A DNA stretch of 64,000 nt. It comes from Chloroflexota bacterium (GTDB taxonomy: Bacteria > Vulcanimicrobiota > JAMCWD01). The stretch covers positions 124,001 through 188,000 of the forward strand of contig JAMCWD010000001.1 in the NCBI GenBank assembly GCA_023475345.1. The letters are read 5' to 3'. The notes below the pieces were generated by a model. That model was given only the letters and a program-made list of their open reading frames with translations. It was not told the DNA's origin and made no database searches. Made by a program: the position numbers and the translations under genes. Below are positions 17,731-27,158 of this stretch, piece by piece (position 1 is the stretch's first letter; each line of letters opens with the position of its first letter).

Positions 17731-19239
17731 ATGAATAACGGGTCATGGCTTTTTATTTTGATGCTGACCGGATGTTTAATTTTTTGTACGCCGGGATGTT
17801 CGAATAAAAACAAGACAGTTCCCGCAGCTTCGCCTTCGCCGGCTGAAACTATCTCCGTTGATAATGGTTTGGATGACGGCGTTGTAAATGACAATGGCGG
17901 TTCGGATGAGTCCGGGTCGCCTGCGGATAAGCTGAAGATGCAGGGCGAGCAGTTTATGGATCAGAAAAAATGGAAAAAGGCCCAGAGGCTTTTTGAAGAA
18001 GCAGTGAAACTGGAGCCCGACCGTACAGATTTGCACATATCCCTGGGAAGATCTTTTTCCGAGCAGTACAAGGTTAAGGAAGCCACGGAGCAGTACCAGT
18101 GGGCGATTGATAAGGATCCCCGCAATGTAACGGCTCATATCGAGCAGGGCCTTGCTTACTTCCTCTGGCACAAATATGACATGGCGGAGAAGGAATATAA
18201 GAAAGGCGCGGAGATTGACCCGAATTCCAAGGAAGCATATTCGCTTCTCGGCGATCTTTATCTTTATGAAAAAAAGTTTGACCTGGCCGATGATTATCTC
18301 GACAGGGCTTTCAAGCTGGATCTCAATCTTATTTCGGCCCTGATAGCTCTTGGAGAAGTTTACCAGGGACGCAAGGAATATGACAGGGCAATCGCCCACA
18401 TGACAGGGATTATTAAAAAATATCCCGATAACGAGAGACCATACGTCGTTGTCGGCGAGATATTGCTGGATCGCAACCGGTACAAGGAAGCCGAGGAATA
18501 TTTTATTAAATCGAAGAGCATCGATCCTGTAAATATAGCGCCGTACGTGGGGCTTGCGGACCTGTACCTGGAGTTGGGCATGAAGGATAAAGCCCTCAAG
18601 GAGCTTTACGAAATAAAGAAGATATATCCCGGTCGTGAGGATATACCATTTTTGCTCGGCAACATGTACATGATGGAAGGCAAGCTTGATGAGGCCGAAA
18701 AACAATACCGTCAGATTTTAACTTTCGAAGAATATGATGAGGATACCTACTCTGGTCTCGGCGATATCTTTCTTGAAAAGGGGAACCTGGAGGAAGCGCT
18801 CAAGAATTATAATGAATCGATAAGGATTACCCCGTATAACGACCGCGCTTATGTCGGTGTGGGTGAAGTGCTGATGAGGGAGGGGAAGTTTGACCGGGCG
18901 GAAGAATATTTCGAGAAAGCCGTAAACATAAATAAATACCAGGAACAGGCCCATGTCGCCCTGGGGGATCTCGCACGCAGAAAAGGCAGCCTCGTTGTAG
19001 CGGAAAAACATTATAAAGACGCCCTGGCGGTGAGGCCCGGATACACCGGAGCGCAATATGGCATCGCAGCCATCCTTGTAAAAAAGGGCGAGAACAAGAA
19101 GGCTATGGAGATCTTTTCAAAAATATTGAATGAATATGAATTGAGAAGCAAAGCGGAAACAGATCCCGATCTTGAACAGATCAGAAAAACCAGCGAATTT
19201 AAAGCGTTATTAGAGAAAGAAAAACAAACCCTTAAATAA
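17731..19239 (+). CDS. TPR lipoprotein (about 12 TPRs)
   Basis: This 502-residue protein has lipobox TPGC after a short signal, then an acidic Asp/Gly/Ser-rich linker and about 12 TPRs, capped by TDPDLEQIRKTSEFKALL. It aligns over several consecutive repeats with the TPR protein at 22625 (compare NERPYVVVGEILLDRNRYKEA with HERAYTVLGELYRDMNRFSEA, and the shared YDED segment), but that paralog has a transmembrane anchor instead of a lipid one. It ends five bases from the convergent metallopeptidase gene. Confidence 0.87.
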   Translation: MNNGSWLFILMLTGCLIFCTPGCSNKNKTVPAASPSPAETISVDNGLDDGVVNDNGGSDESGSPADKLKMQGEQFMDQKKWKKAQRLFEEAVKLEPDRTDLHISLGRSFSEQYKVKEATEQYQWAIDKDPRNVTAHIEQGLAYFLWHKYDMAEKEYKKGAEIDPNSKEAYSLLGDLYLYEKKFDLADDYLDRAFKLDLNLISALIALGEVYQGRKEYDRAIAHMTGIIKKYPDNERPYVVVGEILLDRNRYKEAEEYFIKSKSIDPVNIAPYVGLADLYLELGMKDKALKELYEIKKIYPGREDIPFLLGNMYMMEGKLDEAEKQYRQILTFEEYDEDTYSGLGDIFLEKGNLEEALKNYNESIRITPYNDRAYVGVGEVLMREGKFDRAEEYFEKAVNINKYQEQAHVALGDLARRKGSLVVAEKHYKDALAVRPGYTGAQYGIAAILVKKGENKKAMEIFSKILNEYELRSKAETDPDLEQIRKTSEFKALLEKEKQTLK

Positions 19240-19244
19240 GCATT

Positions 19245-20183
19245 TTATTGAGGGGGCTTAAAATTGCCCCTTACATATTGCAGTACCCCGTTCTGGAAAT
19301 ATTTACTTTCAAGGTCAAGATAATAACGGAGACCTTCTCCGTAAACAGGGACGATATTGTATGTGCGCATTGTAGCTTCATTGCCGTATCCCAGGGTGGT
19401 ACAAACTTTATAGCCGACCCATTCTGCAAAACCTTCCGAATGATACTGATCGGTGTACACGCACCCATTCATGAAATACCAGAGGTGTCCCAGTTCGTGA
19501 GCTATAGCCCATGTCTTTGCGTCTTCGGGAAGGTTATTGAGGATATGGACTTCACACTTAATAAGTTTCTTTCCGGAGAATCCCATTTGAAAATATCCCT
19601 GGGAGTCTTTGCCCCTGGAGAATTTCGAAGCATCGTCGAAAACCACTTTTAAGGGATATTCTTCGACGCTTATGCCGAGGTTTTTCATGGTATATACCAC
19701 TCTGGATGCGGTGGGCGGCAGCGGGCTACTTGTTGCCACGATATCGATCTTTGCCGATTCAGGTCCCATGTTCAGCCTGAACGCGGAAGCCTTTATCGCC
19801 CTTTTTTTCTCGCCGAAGGTATATATGTCAACGGTTTTTGTCTCCCTGTTATTTTTATATTTGCCCCCGAAACTGGAGGCAAGGGCCTGTCCCGAAACGA
19901 ACAATTTCCCGCCGCCGCCTTTTATACATTTGATATTTTTACCGTCTAAGAGCAGTTCACACGCATAGTTGTCTATTTTCAAATCCTGATCTTTGAATAC
20001 GTGCGGCAGCCACTGACATTCGAGAAAAACGACATCGCCCTTGAAAAATATATCTCCCAGGAATTCCCTGTTATTTACAAATATAAGGTAATCTTCCGCC
20101 TGGGCCGCTGCCCCGAAAAGCGTGAGCAGCAAAATAAAAAAGATTAGAAACTTTCCGATAAAGTCAAAGCTCTTTCTCCTCAC
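19245..20183 (-). CDS. Exported zinc metallopeptidase, gluzincin type (copy 2)
   Basis: This 312-residue protein has a signal peptide (probable cleavage after AQA), a beta-rich N-terminal region resembling copper-amine-oxidase N-type domains (YLIFVNNREFLGD ... FVSGQALASSFGG), and a C-terminal peptidase domain. The zinc site is HELGH (His229, Glu230, His233) with a likely third ligand at Glu250 in EGFAEW, as in gluzincin (MA clan) peptidases. All catalytic residues are present, so activity is plausible on periplasmic or surface proteins. The GTG start overlaps its upstream paralog by four bases, so the two are made together. Confidence 0.78.
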   Translation of the reverse strand: MRRKSFDFIGKFLIFFILLLTLFGAAAQAEDYLIFVNNREFLGDIFFKGDVVFLECQWLPHVFKDQDLKIDNYACELLLDGKNIKCIKGGGGKLFVSGQALASSFGGKYKNNRETKTVDIYTFGEKKRAIKASAFRLNMGPESAKIDIVATSSPLPPTASRVVYTMKNLGISVEEYPLKVVFDDASKFSRGKDSQGYFQMGFSGKKLIKCEVHILNNLPEDAKTWAIAHELGHLWYFMNGCVYTDQYHSEGFAEWVGYKVCTTLGYGNEATMRTYNIVPVYGEGLRYYLDLESKYFQNGVLQYVRGNFKPPQ

Positions 20184-21109
20184 GGGATGAACTTCCCTTC
20201 TATAAATAAGAAAACTTTGTCCTTGCCGTAACGTTTTTCCATATCCAGGTAATAACGTATGCCATCCCGGTAAGCAGGGGCGGTATTTTCCAGTGCTTTC
20301 GAGGCTGCTTTATCGTATCCCAGGTTAAGGCATGTCTTGTATGCCACCCATTCGGCGAAGCCCTCGACCAGCTTAGAGTTTCTGACCAGCGAGCCGGGCG
20401 CTTTCCAATCCTGCCATATATGCGCCAGTTCGTGGGCGAGTATATAAGCTGTTTCTTCTTCATCTTTTTCCGAGCTTATGTAAACCTTTGCAGAGACAAG
20501 GCGCCCGTCCCGGTGCTCCAGGCTGGAAAAACCCAGCGCCCCCGGTCCGCCCAGCACCTGAACTTTAGCGGTATCAAGAAATATTACATCTACCGGCAAA
20601 ATTCCGACCGTCATTTTCAGATCTTTCCCCATCGAGCCGGAAACTTTTTTGATCGGCGGGGAATATTGATCATCTCTACCGAAAAAATTGTTTGTCTGTA
20701 TCATGGGGAAACCGACCGTGAAAACTTTTTTCTTCGCAGGAGGAATATGTATGTCGAGAATTTCGGCTTCCTTGTTATATTGGTAAATGCCTTCTATCAA
20801 TTCCGCCAGCTTACGGCCCGAAACATACCACGGCGATGATTTGTTCTGAGAATTGTAGATACAACGGGCATCTTTTTCCTTTAAAATCAAGCGCCCTTCC
20901 TGTTCATCTATTACGAACCCCTGTTCGGGCATCGATAAAAGCACAGCCCGGGCGTCCAGGAAGAAGTCGTCATCCGTTTTAATGTATCCCCCTTTAAATT
21001 CATGGTTGTTCAAGAAAATAACAGGCTGAGTTTCAGAAGAAAATACCGGGCAAGAAGCCGGAAGAGACATCAGAAAAAGGAGCAGTATAAAAATAATCCT
21101 TTTTTTCAA
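20180..21109 (-). CDS. Exported zinc metallopeptidase, gluzincin type (copy 1)
   Basis: This 309-residue paralog of the gene downstream has a signal peptide, an N-terminal beta-rich domain (VIFLNNHEFKGGY ... YVSGRKLAELIEG) and a C-terminal HELAH site (His226, Glu227, His230) with probable third ligand Glu249 in EGFAEW. The signal contains LPASC, so lipidation is possible but the -3 position (Pro) is poor; cleavage by signal peptidase I is the alternative. The TTG start is supported by AAGGTG six bases upstream. The two differ in the segment between the domains, which suggests distinct substrates. Confidence 0.77.
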   Translation of the reverse strand: MKKRIIFILLLFLMSLPASCPVFSSETQPVIFLNNHEFKGGYIKTDDDFFLDARAVLLSMPEQGFVIDEQEGRLILKEKDARCIYNSQNKSSPWYVSGRKLAELIEGIYQYNKEAEILDIHIPPAKKKVFTVGFPMIQTNNFFGRDDQYSPPIKKVSGSMGKDLKMTVGILPVDVIFLDTAKVQVLGGPGALGFSSLEHRDGRLVSAKVYISSEKDEEETAYILAHELAHIWQDWKAPGSLVRNSKLVEGFAEWVAYKTCLNLGYDKAASKALENTAPAYRDGIRYYLDMEKRYGKDKVFLFIEGKFIP

Positions 21110-21161
21110 AGTTTCACCTTCTGTAAGGTTAGCTTAATGTTATTTTTTGCTTTTTTCTTTT

Positions 21162-21186
21162 TATTCCTGCATTCCCGCAAGGAATA
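21162..21186. repeat. Imperfect inverted repeat between divergent genes
   Basis: TATTCCTGC (21162-21170) and GCAAGGAATA (21177-21186) are complementary except for one extra A, with a six-base loop. The site lies between the metallopeptidase operon and the MFS gene. It lacks a T-run on the side needed for a terminator, so an operator or mRNA structure is more likely. Confidence 0.35.
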
Positions 21187-21215
21187 TAGATGTTTAAGTT
21201 AGAAAAAAGTTGCCC

Positions 21216-22499
21216 ATGTCGGACAATACAGGCATTGATAAACCTGCTTCGGGCAGTTACCTGTCTTTATTAAGAAATCCCTCTTTCGTATTTCTGTGGC
21301 TGTCCAATACGGTATCCAGGATGGGAGATATTCTTTTGCGACTGGCGCTGGTGTGGTTTGTGCTTGAAAAAACAGGCAGCGCTTTGAAAGTCGGCATACT
21401 CATGGTGTTCCAGATACTCCCGCTGGTGATCCTCGGGCTTCTTGCAGGCGTCATAGTTGATCATGTCGATAGGAAGAAAATCATGATAGCAAGTGATATT
21501 TTCCGCGGGACGGCCCTGCTTGCATTGCCTGTTCTTTCGGCGACCGGAATGCTTCAGATCTGGCATGTTTACATTGTAGCGGCCCTGTTATCATGCGCGT
21601 CGGCGTTTTTCTTTCCGGCGGCGATGGCGGCTATTCCGGGAGTTGTTGAAGACAGTGAGCTTTTTTCGGCAAATGCTTTTTTCGGTATGTCTTCACAGGC
21701 GGTTGAAGTTATCGGGGCCGGCCTGGGCGGCTTTTTTCTGGCATGGGCGGGGAGCATGTGGGGCATTTACCTGGATTCGGCAAGCTTTTTTATTTCGGCG
21801 GGGTTCCTGTTTTTTATATCGCTGAAAAGGCAGAAACTGGAAAAAGGCAAATTCGAGTTCAGCCGTGCCGGAAAGGAGATCAAAGACGGCCTTGTTTTTA
21901 TCCGCAGGGACCTTTATATAATGTTTGTTGTAAGCTCGGTCCTGCTTGTGAATTTTATCCTGGGCCCTGTGGAGGTGCTGGATGCGGTGTTTTCCGAAAG
22001 AGTTCTTAATGCAGGGGTGGCGGGTTTCGGACTCCTCGGCGGGGCAAATGCAGCAGGCGTTCTTTTCGGTTCGTTGATAGCTGGCAAGCTGCCTTTAGGT
22101 TTCGGGAAGCGCGAAAGCCTGAAGCTTATAGTATCGGCCCTGGCGGCAGTGGGAGTTTTCCTGGTTATGTTCAGCTTTACGAAGCATTTATACCCGGCCA
22201 TGGCGTTTTATGTTTTAATCGGGACTTCCATCGGCCTTTGTAATGTGCCTGTCCTGAGCCTGATACAGAGACTGGTGCCGGACGATATGAGGGGGAGAGT
22301 ATTCGCCACACTTAATACCTTCATCCTCGGGGCCCAGCCGCTTGCCATGGCTATAGGGACGGCGCTGGCCGACAGGATAGGCGTTGTCCCGGTTTACAGG
22401 ATTGCAGGGTTGTTGACCGTCGTGGCGATGGCTGCCTGTATCCCGCTGATCCCGAAATTGCTTCCGCCGAAAAAAGAGGATGTAACAATTGGATTTTAA
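21216..22499 (+). CDS. MFS efflux transporter, DHA3/EntS-like
   Basis: This 427-residue protein with about 12 membrane helices belongs to the MFS_3 group that includes enterobactin exporter EntS and macrolide efflux pumps. The opening LLRNPSFVFLWLSNTVSRMGD and motif A (GVIVDHVDRKK) are typical. It probably exports a small molecule by proton antiport, but the substrate is not predictable. The ATG at 21216 is preceded two codons earlier by an in-frame TTG (21210), so the exact start is uncertain. It is unrelated in subfamily to the MFS gene at the window's left edge. The promoter is unclear, since the upstream gap is AT-rich without a good box pair. Confidence 0.83.
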   Translation: MSDNTGIDKPASGSYLSLLRNPSFVFLWLSNTVSRMGDILLRLALVWFVLEKTGSALKVGILMVFQILPLVILGLLAGVIVDHVDRKKIMIASDIFRGTALLALPVLSATGMLQIWHVYIVAALLSCASAFFFPAAMAAIPGVVEDSELFSANAFFGMSSQAVEVIGAGLGGFFLAWAGSMWGIYLDSASFFISAGFLFFISLKRQKLEKGKFEFSRAGKEIKDGLVFIRRDLYIMFVVSSVLLVNFILGPVEVLDAVFSERVLNAGVAGFGLLGGANAAGVLFGSLIAGKLPLGFGKRESLKLIVSALAAVGVFLVMFSFTKHLYPAMAFYVLIGTSIGLCNVPVLSLIQRLVPDDMRGRVFATLNTFILGAQPLAMAIGTALADRIGVVPVYRIAGLLTVVAMAACIPLIPKLLPPKKEDVTIGF

Positions 22500-22527
22500 A
22501 CAGGATTATTCATCGAATAAGGGGTTC

Positions 22528-22557
22528 TTGAAAATTGAAATCTTTTTTTTGTATAAT
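22528..22557 (+). promoter_or_regulatory. Sigma70-type promoter
   Basis: TTGAAA (22528-22533), an 18-base spacer and a perfect TATAAT (22552-22557) lie about 67 bases upstream of the ATG at 22625. The box pair is close to consensus and follows directly after the MFS gene. Confidence 0.6.
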
Positions 22558-22624
22558 GATGTGCGAAGTTCAGGACTCAGGACGTGTTTTGATTTGAAGA
22601 TTATAAACGATTCGTTTGTAGGAT

Positions 22625-23944
22625 ATGAATAAGATATTTAGGATAGCTCTTGCAGTAGTTGTAATAGCAGGTCTGCTTGCCGGGTCATTTTTCCTTATCA
22701 GGTTTTACAGGCCCGGCTTTTTGATGACCCGCTCTCAAAAAGCCATGGAAATCAAGCGCCTATCTATAATTGCCGATCGCTATAATACCAGTTGTGAGTG
22801 GCGAAAAGCCCAGAGTGTCTATAAGAAACTTACTGACCTCGATCCCGGCAATGCACAGTTCCATGTAAATTACGGGAGATCGAATTACTGGACTTACAAC
22901 CTGGCCATTTGTGATCGTGAATTTAATAAAGCACTGGAGCTTGATCCTAAAAATGCGGAGGCCCGCCTGGGTCTCGGGTGGGTACACTCGTTGAGACATG
23001 AGTATGTTGCATCCATAGAGGATTTAAAGGCTGCAATAGCGATAGACCCTTATTACGAAGAGGCGCATACTCTGCTGGGCGAAGTTTACCGCTTTATGGG
23101 CGATTATCCGAATGCCATGAAGCATTACCGCCTTGCATTCCGAAAAAAACCCGAACTGCCCAGTACTTACCTGGCGGTGGCCGAGTTGTGTTACGAACAG
23201 AGACAGTATAAAGAAGCAGAAAAAAGGATGAAGTGGGTGATAACCAACTTCCCCGAGCATGAAAGAGCATACACGGTTCTCGGAGAATTATACCGTGATA
23301 TGAACAGGTTCAGCGAAGCCAAACAGATGTTCGCAAAAGCGTCCGAAATCAATCCCGACAATATCGATCCCCATGTGGAGCATGCCGATATTTCCATCGA
23401 GCAGAAAGATTATAAGGCGGCTATGGCTGAAATTCGGTATATTCAAAGCGTATGGGATTGTGAGGATGCCTGGCTCCCGCTGGGTTACGTTTACCTGGGC
23501 TTGGGGGAATATGCCAGGGCCGAAGAACATTTCCAGAATATGGTAAAAGTTGAAAAGTACGATGAAGATATGTTTGTCGGTCTGGGGAAGGCGTGTTATG
23601 GCCAGGGCAAGCTTACAGAGGCGCGCCAGGCTTATAACAGGGCCCTGTTTGTACGGCCGGAATACCATCTTGCAAAGTCCGGCCTCGGGGAAGTTTATAC
23701 TTCGTGGAAAAGGTATGATGTGGCGGAGAAGTATTTCCAGGAAGCAATCAACCGGGATCCTTACTGTGAACAGGCGTACGTAGGGCTGGGCCGTTTATAT
23801 ATCGAGACCGGAGAGTATGAAAAAGCAATGAAAGTCCTCAATTATGCGCTCAAAGTCAAGCCCGGATACGATGAGGCGTTGATGGCGCTCAAAAACCTGA
23901 GACTTAAAATGAGACTTCCGGTTGAAGAGCCTGTCCGGGGTTGA
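22625..23944 (+). CDS. Membrane-anchored TPR protein (about 11 TPRs)
   Basis: This is a 439-residue protein with an N-terminal transmembrane helix (residues about 6-28) flanked by basic residues and with no lipobox, followed by about 11 TPRs. It is paralogous to the lipoprotein at 17731 over most of the repeat region. Tryptophan-rich stretches (SVWDCEDAWLPLG) are unusual for the family here. It lacks the terminal cap and ends in a short basic tail. It is served by the promoter at 22528. Confidence 0.86.
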   Translation: MNKIFRIALAVVVIAGLLAGSFFLIRFYRPGFLMTRSQKAMEIKRLSIIADRYNTSCEWRKAQSVYKKLTDLDPGNAQFHVNYGRSNYWTYNLAICDREFNKALELDPKNAEARLGLGWVHSLRHEYVASIEDLKAAIAIDPYYEEAHTLLGEVYRFMGDYPNAMKHYRLAFRKKPELPSTYLAVAELCYEQRQYKEAEKRMKWVITNFPEHERAYTVLGELYRDMNRFSEAKQMFAKASEINPDNIDPHVEHADISIEQKDYKAAMAEIRYIQSVWDCEDAWLPLGYVYLGLGEYARAEEHFQNMVKVEKYDEDMFVGLGKACYGQGKLTEARQAYNRALFVRPEYHLAKSGLGEVYTSWKRYDVAEKYFQEAINRDPYCEQAYVGLGRLYIETGEYEKAMKVLNYALKVKPGYDEALMALKNLRLKMRLPVEEPVRG

Positions 23945-23953
23945 TGAATTTTA

Positions 23954-23962
23954 TGTTATAAA
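23954..23962 (+). promoter_or_regulatory. Extended -10 element
   Basis: TGT followed by TATAAA (23957-23962) lies between two TPR genes, 14 bases before the next start. No matching -35 box is visible. Extended -10 promoters can work without one. Confidence 0.3.
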
Positions 23963-23976
23963 ATGAAAGCAAGGAA

Positions 23977-25626
23977 GTGTTGAAAATTAAAAGCCGGTTT
24001 TGGATACTGCCGCTTATGCTGTGCATTATAATACTTATGTACTCATGTGCCGCACTTGAAAGGAAGATAAAAATTTCGGAAACGCCTGTGTCCCCGGCCA
24101 TATCCGGGCCGACTTCGGAAAATACGGTTTCTGAGATTGATGAAGATGAACCCATAACATCTTCGCCCGCCGATGCCCTTACCCGGAAAGGGCGGAATTT
24201 TTTAAACGAGGATAATTTCAAAGATGCGATCATAGCTTTTAAAGAAGCCGTAAAGCTTGATCCTAAATCGGCTGAAGCGTATGAAGGGCTGGGAATGGCT
24301 TATTCGGAATCGTCGCTGCATAAGGAAGCCGAAGAGGCCCTTTTGAAAGCCATCGGGTTGAAGCCCCAATGGCATCAGGCCCACTCCACCCTGGGATATG
24401 CCTATATGAGGCAAAAGAAGTTCAAAGAAGCGGAAGAAGAATACGGCAAGGCATGGCGGCTCGAGCCCGGGAACGTGGAGCCGCTGATAGGTCTCGGAGA
24501 GCTTTATTATTCAACGGGCGAATTCACGAAAGCCGAGGAAGTCCTCAATCAGGCGCTCTTATTGAAGCCGGGCAACGGGCTTGCCATGGTTGCCCTGGGG
24601 CACGTTTACCAGCTTGAAAAACGCTTCAATGAGGCCGAGCAGGAATATAAAAAGGCCCTGGAAGCCGAGCCCGACCTGGTAGCGCCCCATGTGGAGCTTG
24701 CAGATCTGTATTATTATCAGAAGCGGTTCGATCTCGCAGATAAAGAATACCACGAGGCTATCGAAATGGCTCCCGGCGACCCGGCTTTTCAATATGACGC
24801 AAGACAGGGATTGGGGGAAGTATATCTTGCGCGCGGGCAATTTGACGAAGCCGAACGCTTGATGAAAAAAGCCAGGGATATCAGGCCCGGGGATGTTCCG
24901 GCCCATTACGCGTTATGTACGATTTACAGGAGTAAAGGCGATATCGCTACTGCAAGGCTCCACCTTAAAAAAGCTCTCGAGATAGACCCCGGGGATACCT
25001 ATGTTCTGGCCGAGGCGGCAAAAACAGCGTTCGATGCGGGAGATTTTAAAGGGGCCGAGGAATATTATTGGAAAATTTTCGCCATAGCCAGCCTCAAATC
25101 GGTTGATGACCTGAAAGAAAAATATGATGGCAAAGAGATCCCCCGGTTTGCGTGTCCTTATTCGATGCAAGAGACTGAGGTTACCAGGGCATGGGCATAT
25201 GTCGGGCTGGGGAAAATAGATCTTTTGAATAATAAGCCTGATGAAGCGGACGTCAAATTCACCAGGGCGCTCGAAGTTAATCCCTACGAAGATACTGCTC
25301 TTGTCGGTCATGGGAGCGCCGATATGCTGAGGAAGAACTATAAAGGAGCCCTCGGATGGTTCAAGAAAGCAAGCGGGCTGAACCCTTACCAGGAGGGCGC
25401 ATGGTCAGGGGAGGGCGATGCTCTCTATGCGATGGGGAAAAAACAGGAAGCACTAGGGGCTTACGAAAAAGCATTGAAAATTGTTCCAGATTTCAAGCCG
25501 GCCCTTGCAGGGAAAGAAAAATGCCTGAAGACGTCCGGCGGAAAAGTTTCCGGCGGCCCATCGGGAACAACGGGTAAAAAAGTTAATAAACCTCAGGTCC
25601 GGGGTATGAAGGATGAAAAAAAATAA
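23977..25626 (+). CDS. TPR protein with cysteine-containing insert, probable lipoprotein
   Basis: This 549-residue protein has about 13 TPRs. The signal segment ends LMYSC, a weaker lipobox than in its neighbours. The start is either GTG 23977 or TTG 23980; AAGGA at 23971 fits the TTG slightly better. Near residue 388 a non-TPR insert reads RFACPYSMQETEV, matching the insert of the protein at 14834. The C-terminus beyond the repeats is a basic, Gly/Ser/Lys-rich tail (KVSGGPSGTTGKKVNK), perhaps flexible or binding polyanions, instead of the common cap. Confidence 0.84.
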   Translation: MLKIKSRFWILPLMLCIIILMYSCAALERKIKISETPVSPAISGPTSENTVSEIDEDEPITSSPADALTRKGRNFLNEDNFKDAIIAFKEAVKLDPKSAEAYEGLGMAYSESSLHKEAEEALLKAIGLKPQWHQAHSTLGYAYMRQKKFKEAEEEYGKAWRLEPGNVEPLIGLGELYYSTGEFTKAEEVLNQALLLKPGNGLAMVALGHVYQLEKRFNEAEQEYKKALEAEPDLVAPHVELADLYYYQKRFDLADKEYHEAIEMAPGDPAFQYDARQGLGEVYLARGQFDEAERLMKKARDIRPGDVPAHYALCTIYRSKGDIATARLHLKKALEIDPGDTYVLAEAAKTAFDAGDFKGAEEYYWKIFAIASLKSVDDLKEKYDGKEIPRFACPYSMQETEVTRAWAYVGLGKIDLLNNKPDEADVKFTRALEVNPYEDTALVGHGSADMLRKNYKGALGWFKKASGLNPYQEGAWSGEGDALYAMGKKQEALGAYEKALKIVPDFKPALAGKEKCLKTSGGKVSGGPSGTTGKKVNKPQVRGMKDEKK

Positions 25627-25659
25627 AACCGGTTTTCTGTGCTTCTACGGGGCGCAGGT

Positions 25660-27054
25660 ATGAAAAAGCCCGTAATTTTCCTTTTATGTTTTCTTTTTAT
25701 AACGGTATTTTCATTCACGGCCTGTTCGAAGAACAACAAGGCGGTTAATATCCCCCGAGGCGAAGCTAAAGGGATGTTTAATGCCGGAAGCCAGTTCATG
25801 CGCCGTGACACGAGGGATGTGTATCTGCGCCGGGCTCAATCCTTTTTTTCCGAGCGGAAATATAAGGAAGCCGAGGAAGCGGCAAATAAGGCACTGGAGC
25901 TTGACCCACAATCCGGGATAGCTTACGGGATCCTCGGCAATATATGTTTTGACAACTACAGGTTTAAAGAAGCGGAAAAAGCTTACCGGAAAGCCATCGA
26001 ATATAGCCCGGACGAGCTTGCGCCTTATTCGTCGCTGGCCCTTACAATGCTTGAATTCAAGCGTTATGACGAGGCCGGGGATATTATTCTTCATTGCCTT
26101 GAAAAGCATCCCGACAACGATGAAGCATATGCGACCCTTGCCAGTATTTATTACGAGCAGCGGAAACTCGCCCTGGCGCAGGAAGCGGCCGGGAAGGCTT
26201 TGAAGCTGAACAGCAGGGCCGCAGGCGCTCACATTATCCTGGCCGAGATATGCGGAGACCGCTATAAGTATGACGAAGCCATCCGCCATTACCTGGCCGC
26301 AAGGCAAAGCGATCCCGAATTTGAGATGGAGATGCATGCGGGGCTGGGGACGGTCCTTTTGAAGAAAAAGGATTTCGATTCATCCGAGGCCGCGTTCAAA
26401 AAAGCCCTGGAGCTATATCCCCAGTATTATTGTGCATGGACACAACTGGGGGATCTTTATACGAAAAAGAGGAAGTATGATGATGCGCGGGCCGTCCTGG
26501 AAAAAGCCATGAAGATTGATCCCGATTACGAGGATGCGTATTATTATATGGGGAACCTGGCGGCCGCAAAGGGCGATATCGATTCAGCCGAAAGCTATTA
26601 TAAGAAAGCGCTGAAGATAAACCCCGATAATTTTGAGGATATATATACAGGTCTTTCAACGGTCAGCCTTTTAAAAAGGAAGCCTGACGAAGCGCAGGGT
26701 TGGATTAAAAAAGCGCTGGATATGAATCCCGAATCTGCGAATGCGCTTGTAGTAAGGGGGATGATTTATAATAAACTCGGCAATAAAGTTGGGGCACAGA
26801 CGGATTTTGAGAGAGCCGCCTGGCTTGATCAGGCTTCCGATGACGCAAGGAGAGAACTGGCTTATCTGCTGATTGAAAAAGGGGAGCTTGAAAAAGCCGG
26901 GGAACTTGCGAAATCCACCGTTAAGCTCAATCCTTATTCTCCAAAAAACTACCTGGTTTTATCGCGCTGGGCGGCAAAGTGCGGTTTTAAAGACCAGGCG
27001 AAGGAAGCTCTTAATAAGGCTAAAAAGCTTGATCCGGGGATAAAAGCGGATTGA
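25660..27054 (+). CDS. TPR lipoprotein (about 12 TPRs)
   Basis: This is a 464-residue lipoprotein whose signal peptide ends in FTAC, followed by a short linker and about 12 TPRs. The start at 25660 was chosen because the signal peptide MKKPVIFLL begins there; the open frame starts seven codons earlier. It ends within its last repeat (KLDPGIKAD) and so lacks the shared cap. It probably forms one unit with the gene 33 bases upstream. Confidence 0.86.
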   Translation: MKKPVIFLLCFLFITVFSFTACSKNNKAVNIPRGEAKGMFNAGSQFMRRDTRDVYLRRAQSFFSERKYKEAEEAANKALELDPQSGIAYGILGNICFDNYRFKEAEKAYRKAIEYSPDELAPYSSLALTMLEFKRYDEAGDIILHCLEKHPDNDEAYATLASIYYEQRKLALAQEAAGKALKLNSRAAGAHIILAEICGDRYKYDEAIRHYLAARQSDPEFEMEMHAGLGTVLLKKKDFDSSEAAFKKALELYPQYYCAWTQLGDLYTKKRKYDDARAVLEKAMKIDPDYEDAYYYMGNLAAAKGDIDSAESYYKKALKINPDNFEDIYTGLSTVSLLKRKPDEAQGWIKKALDMNPESANALVVRGMIYNKLGNKVGAQTDFERAAWLDQASDDARRELAYLLIEKGELEKAGELAKSTVKLNPYSPKNYLVLSRWAAKCGFKDQAKEALNKAKKLDPGIKAD

Positions 27055-27158
27055 TCGGACAGCCTCTTATTATTGTCCCCGGTTAATATCTGAAAATGAT
27101 CCCGGGGGGAGGCATCGAAAAACAAGGAAGATCTTTGCTATATTAAGAATAAGAATAT

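Noticed and set aside
19250..19275. GC-rich stem (AGGGGGC with GCCCCTT) at the convergent ends near 19250
   Set aside because: It lies in the coding end of the metallopeptidase gene and is followed by ACATATTG rather than a T-run, so I did not list it as a terminator.
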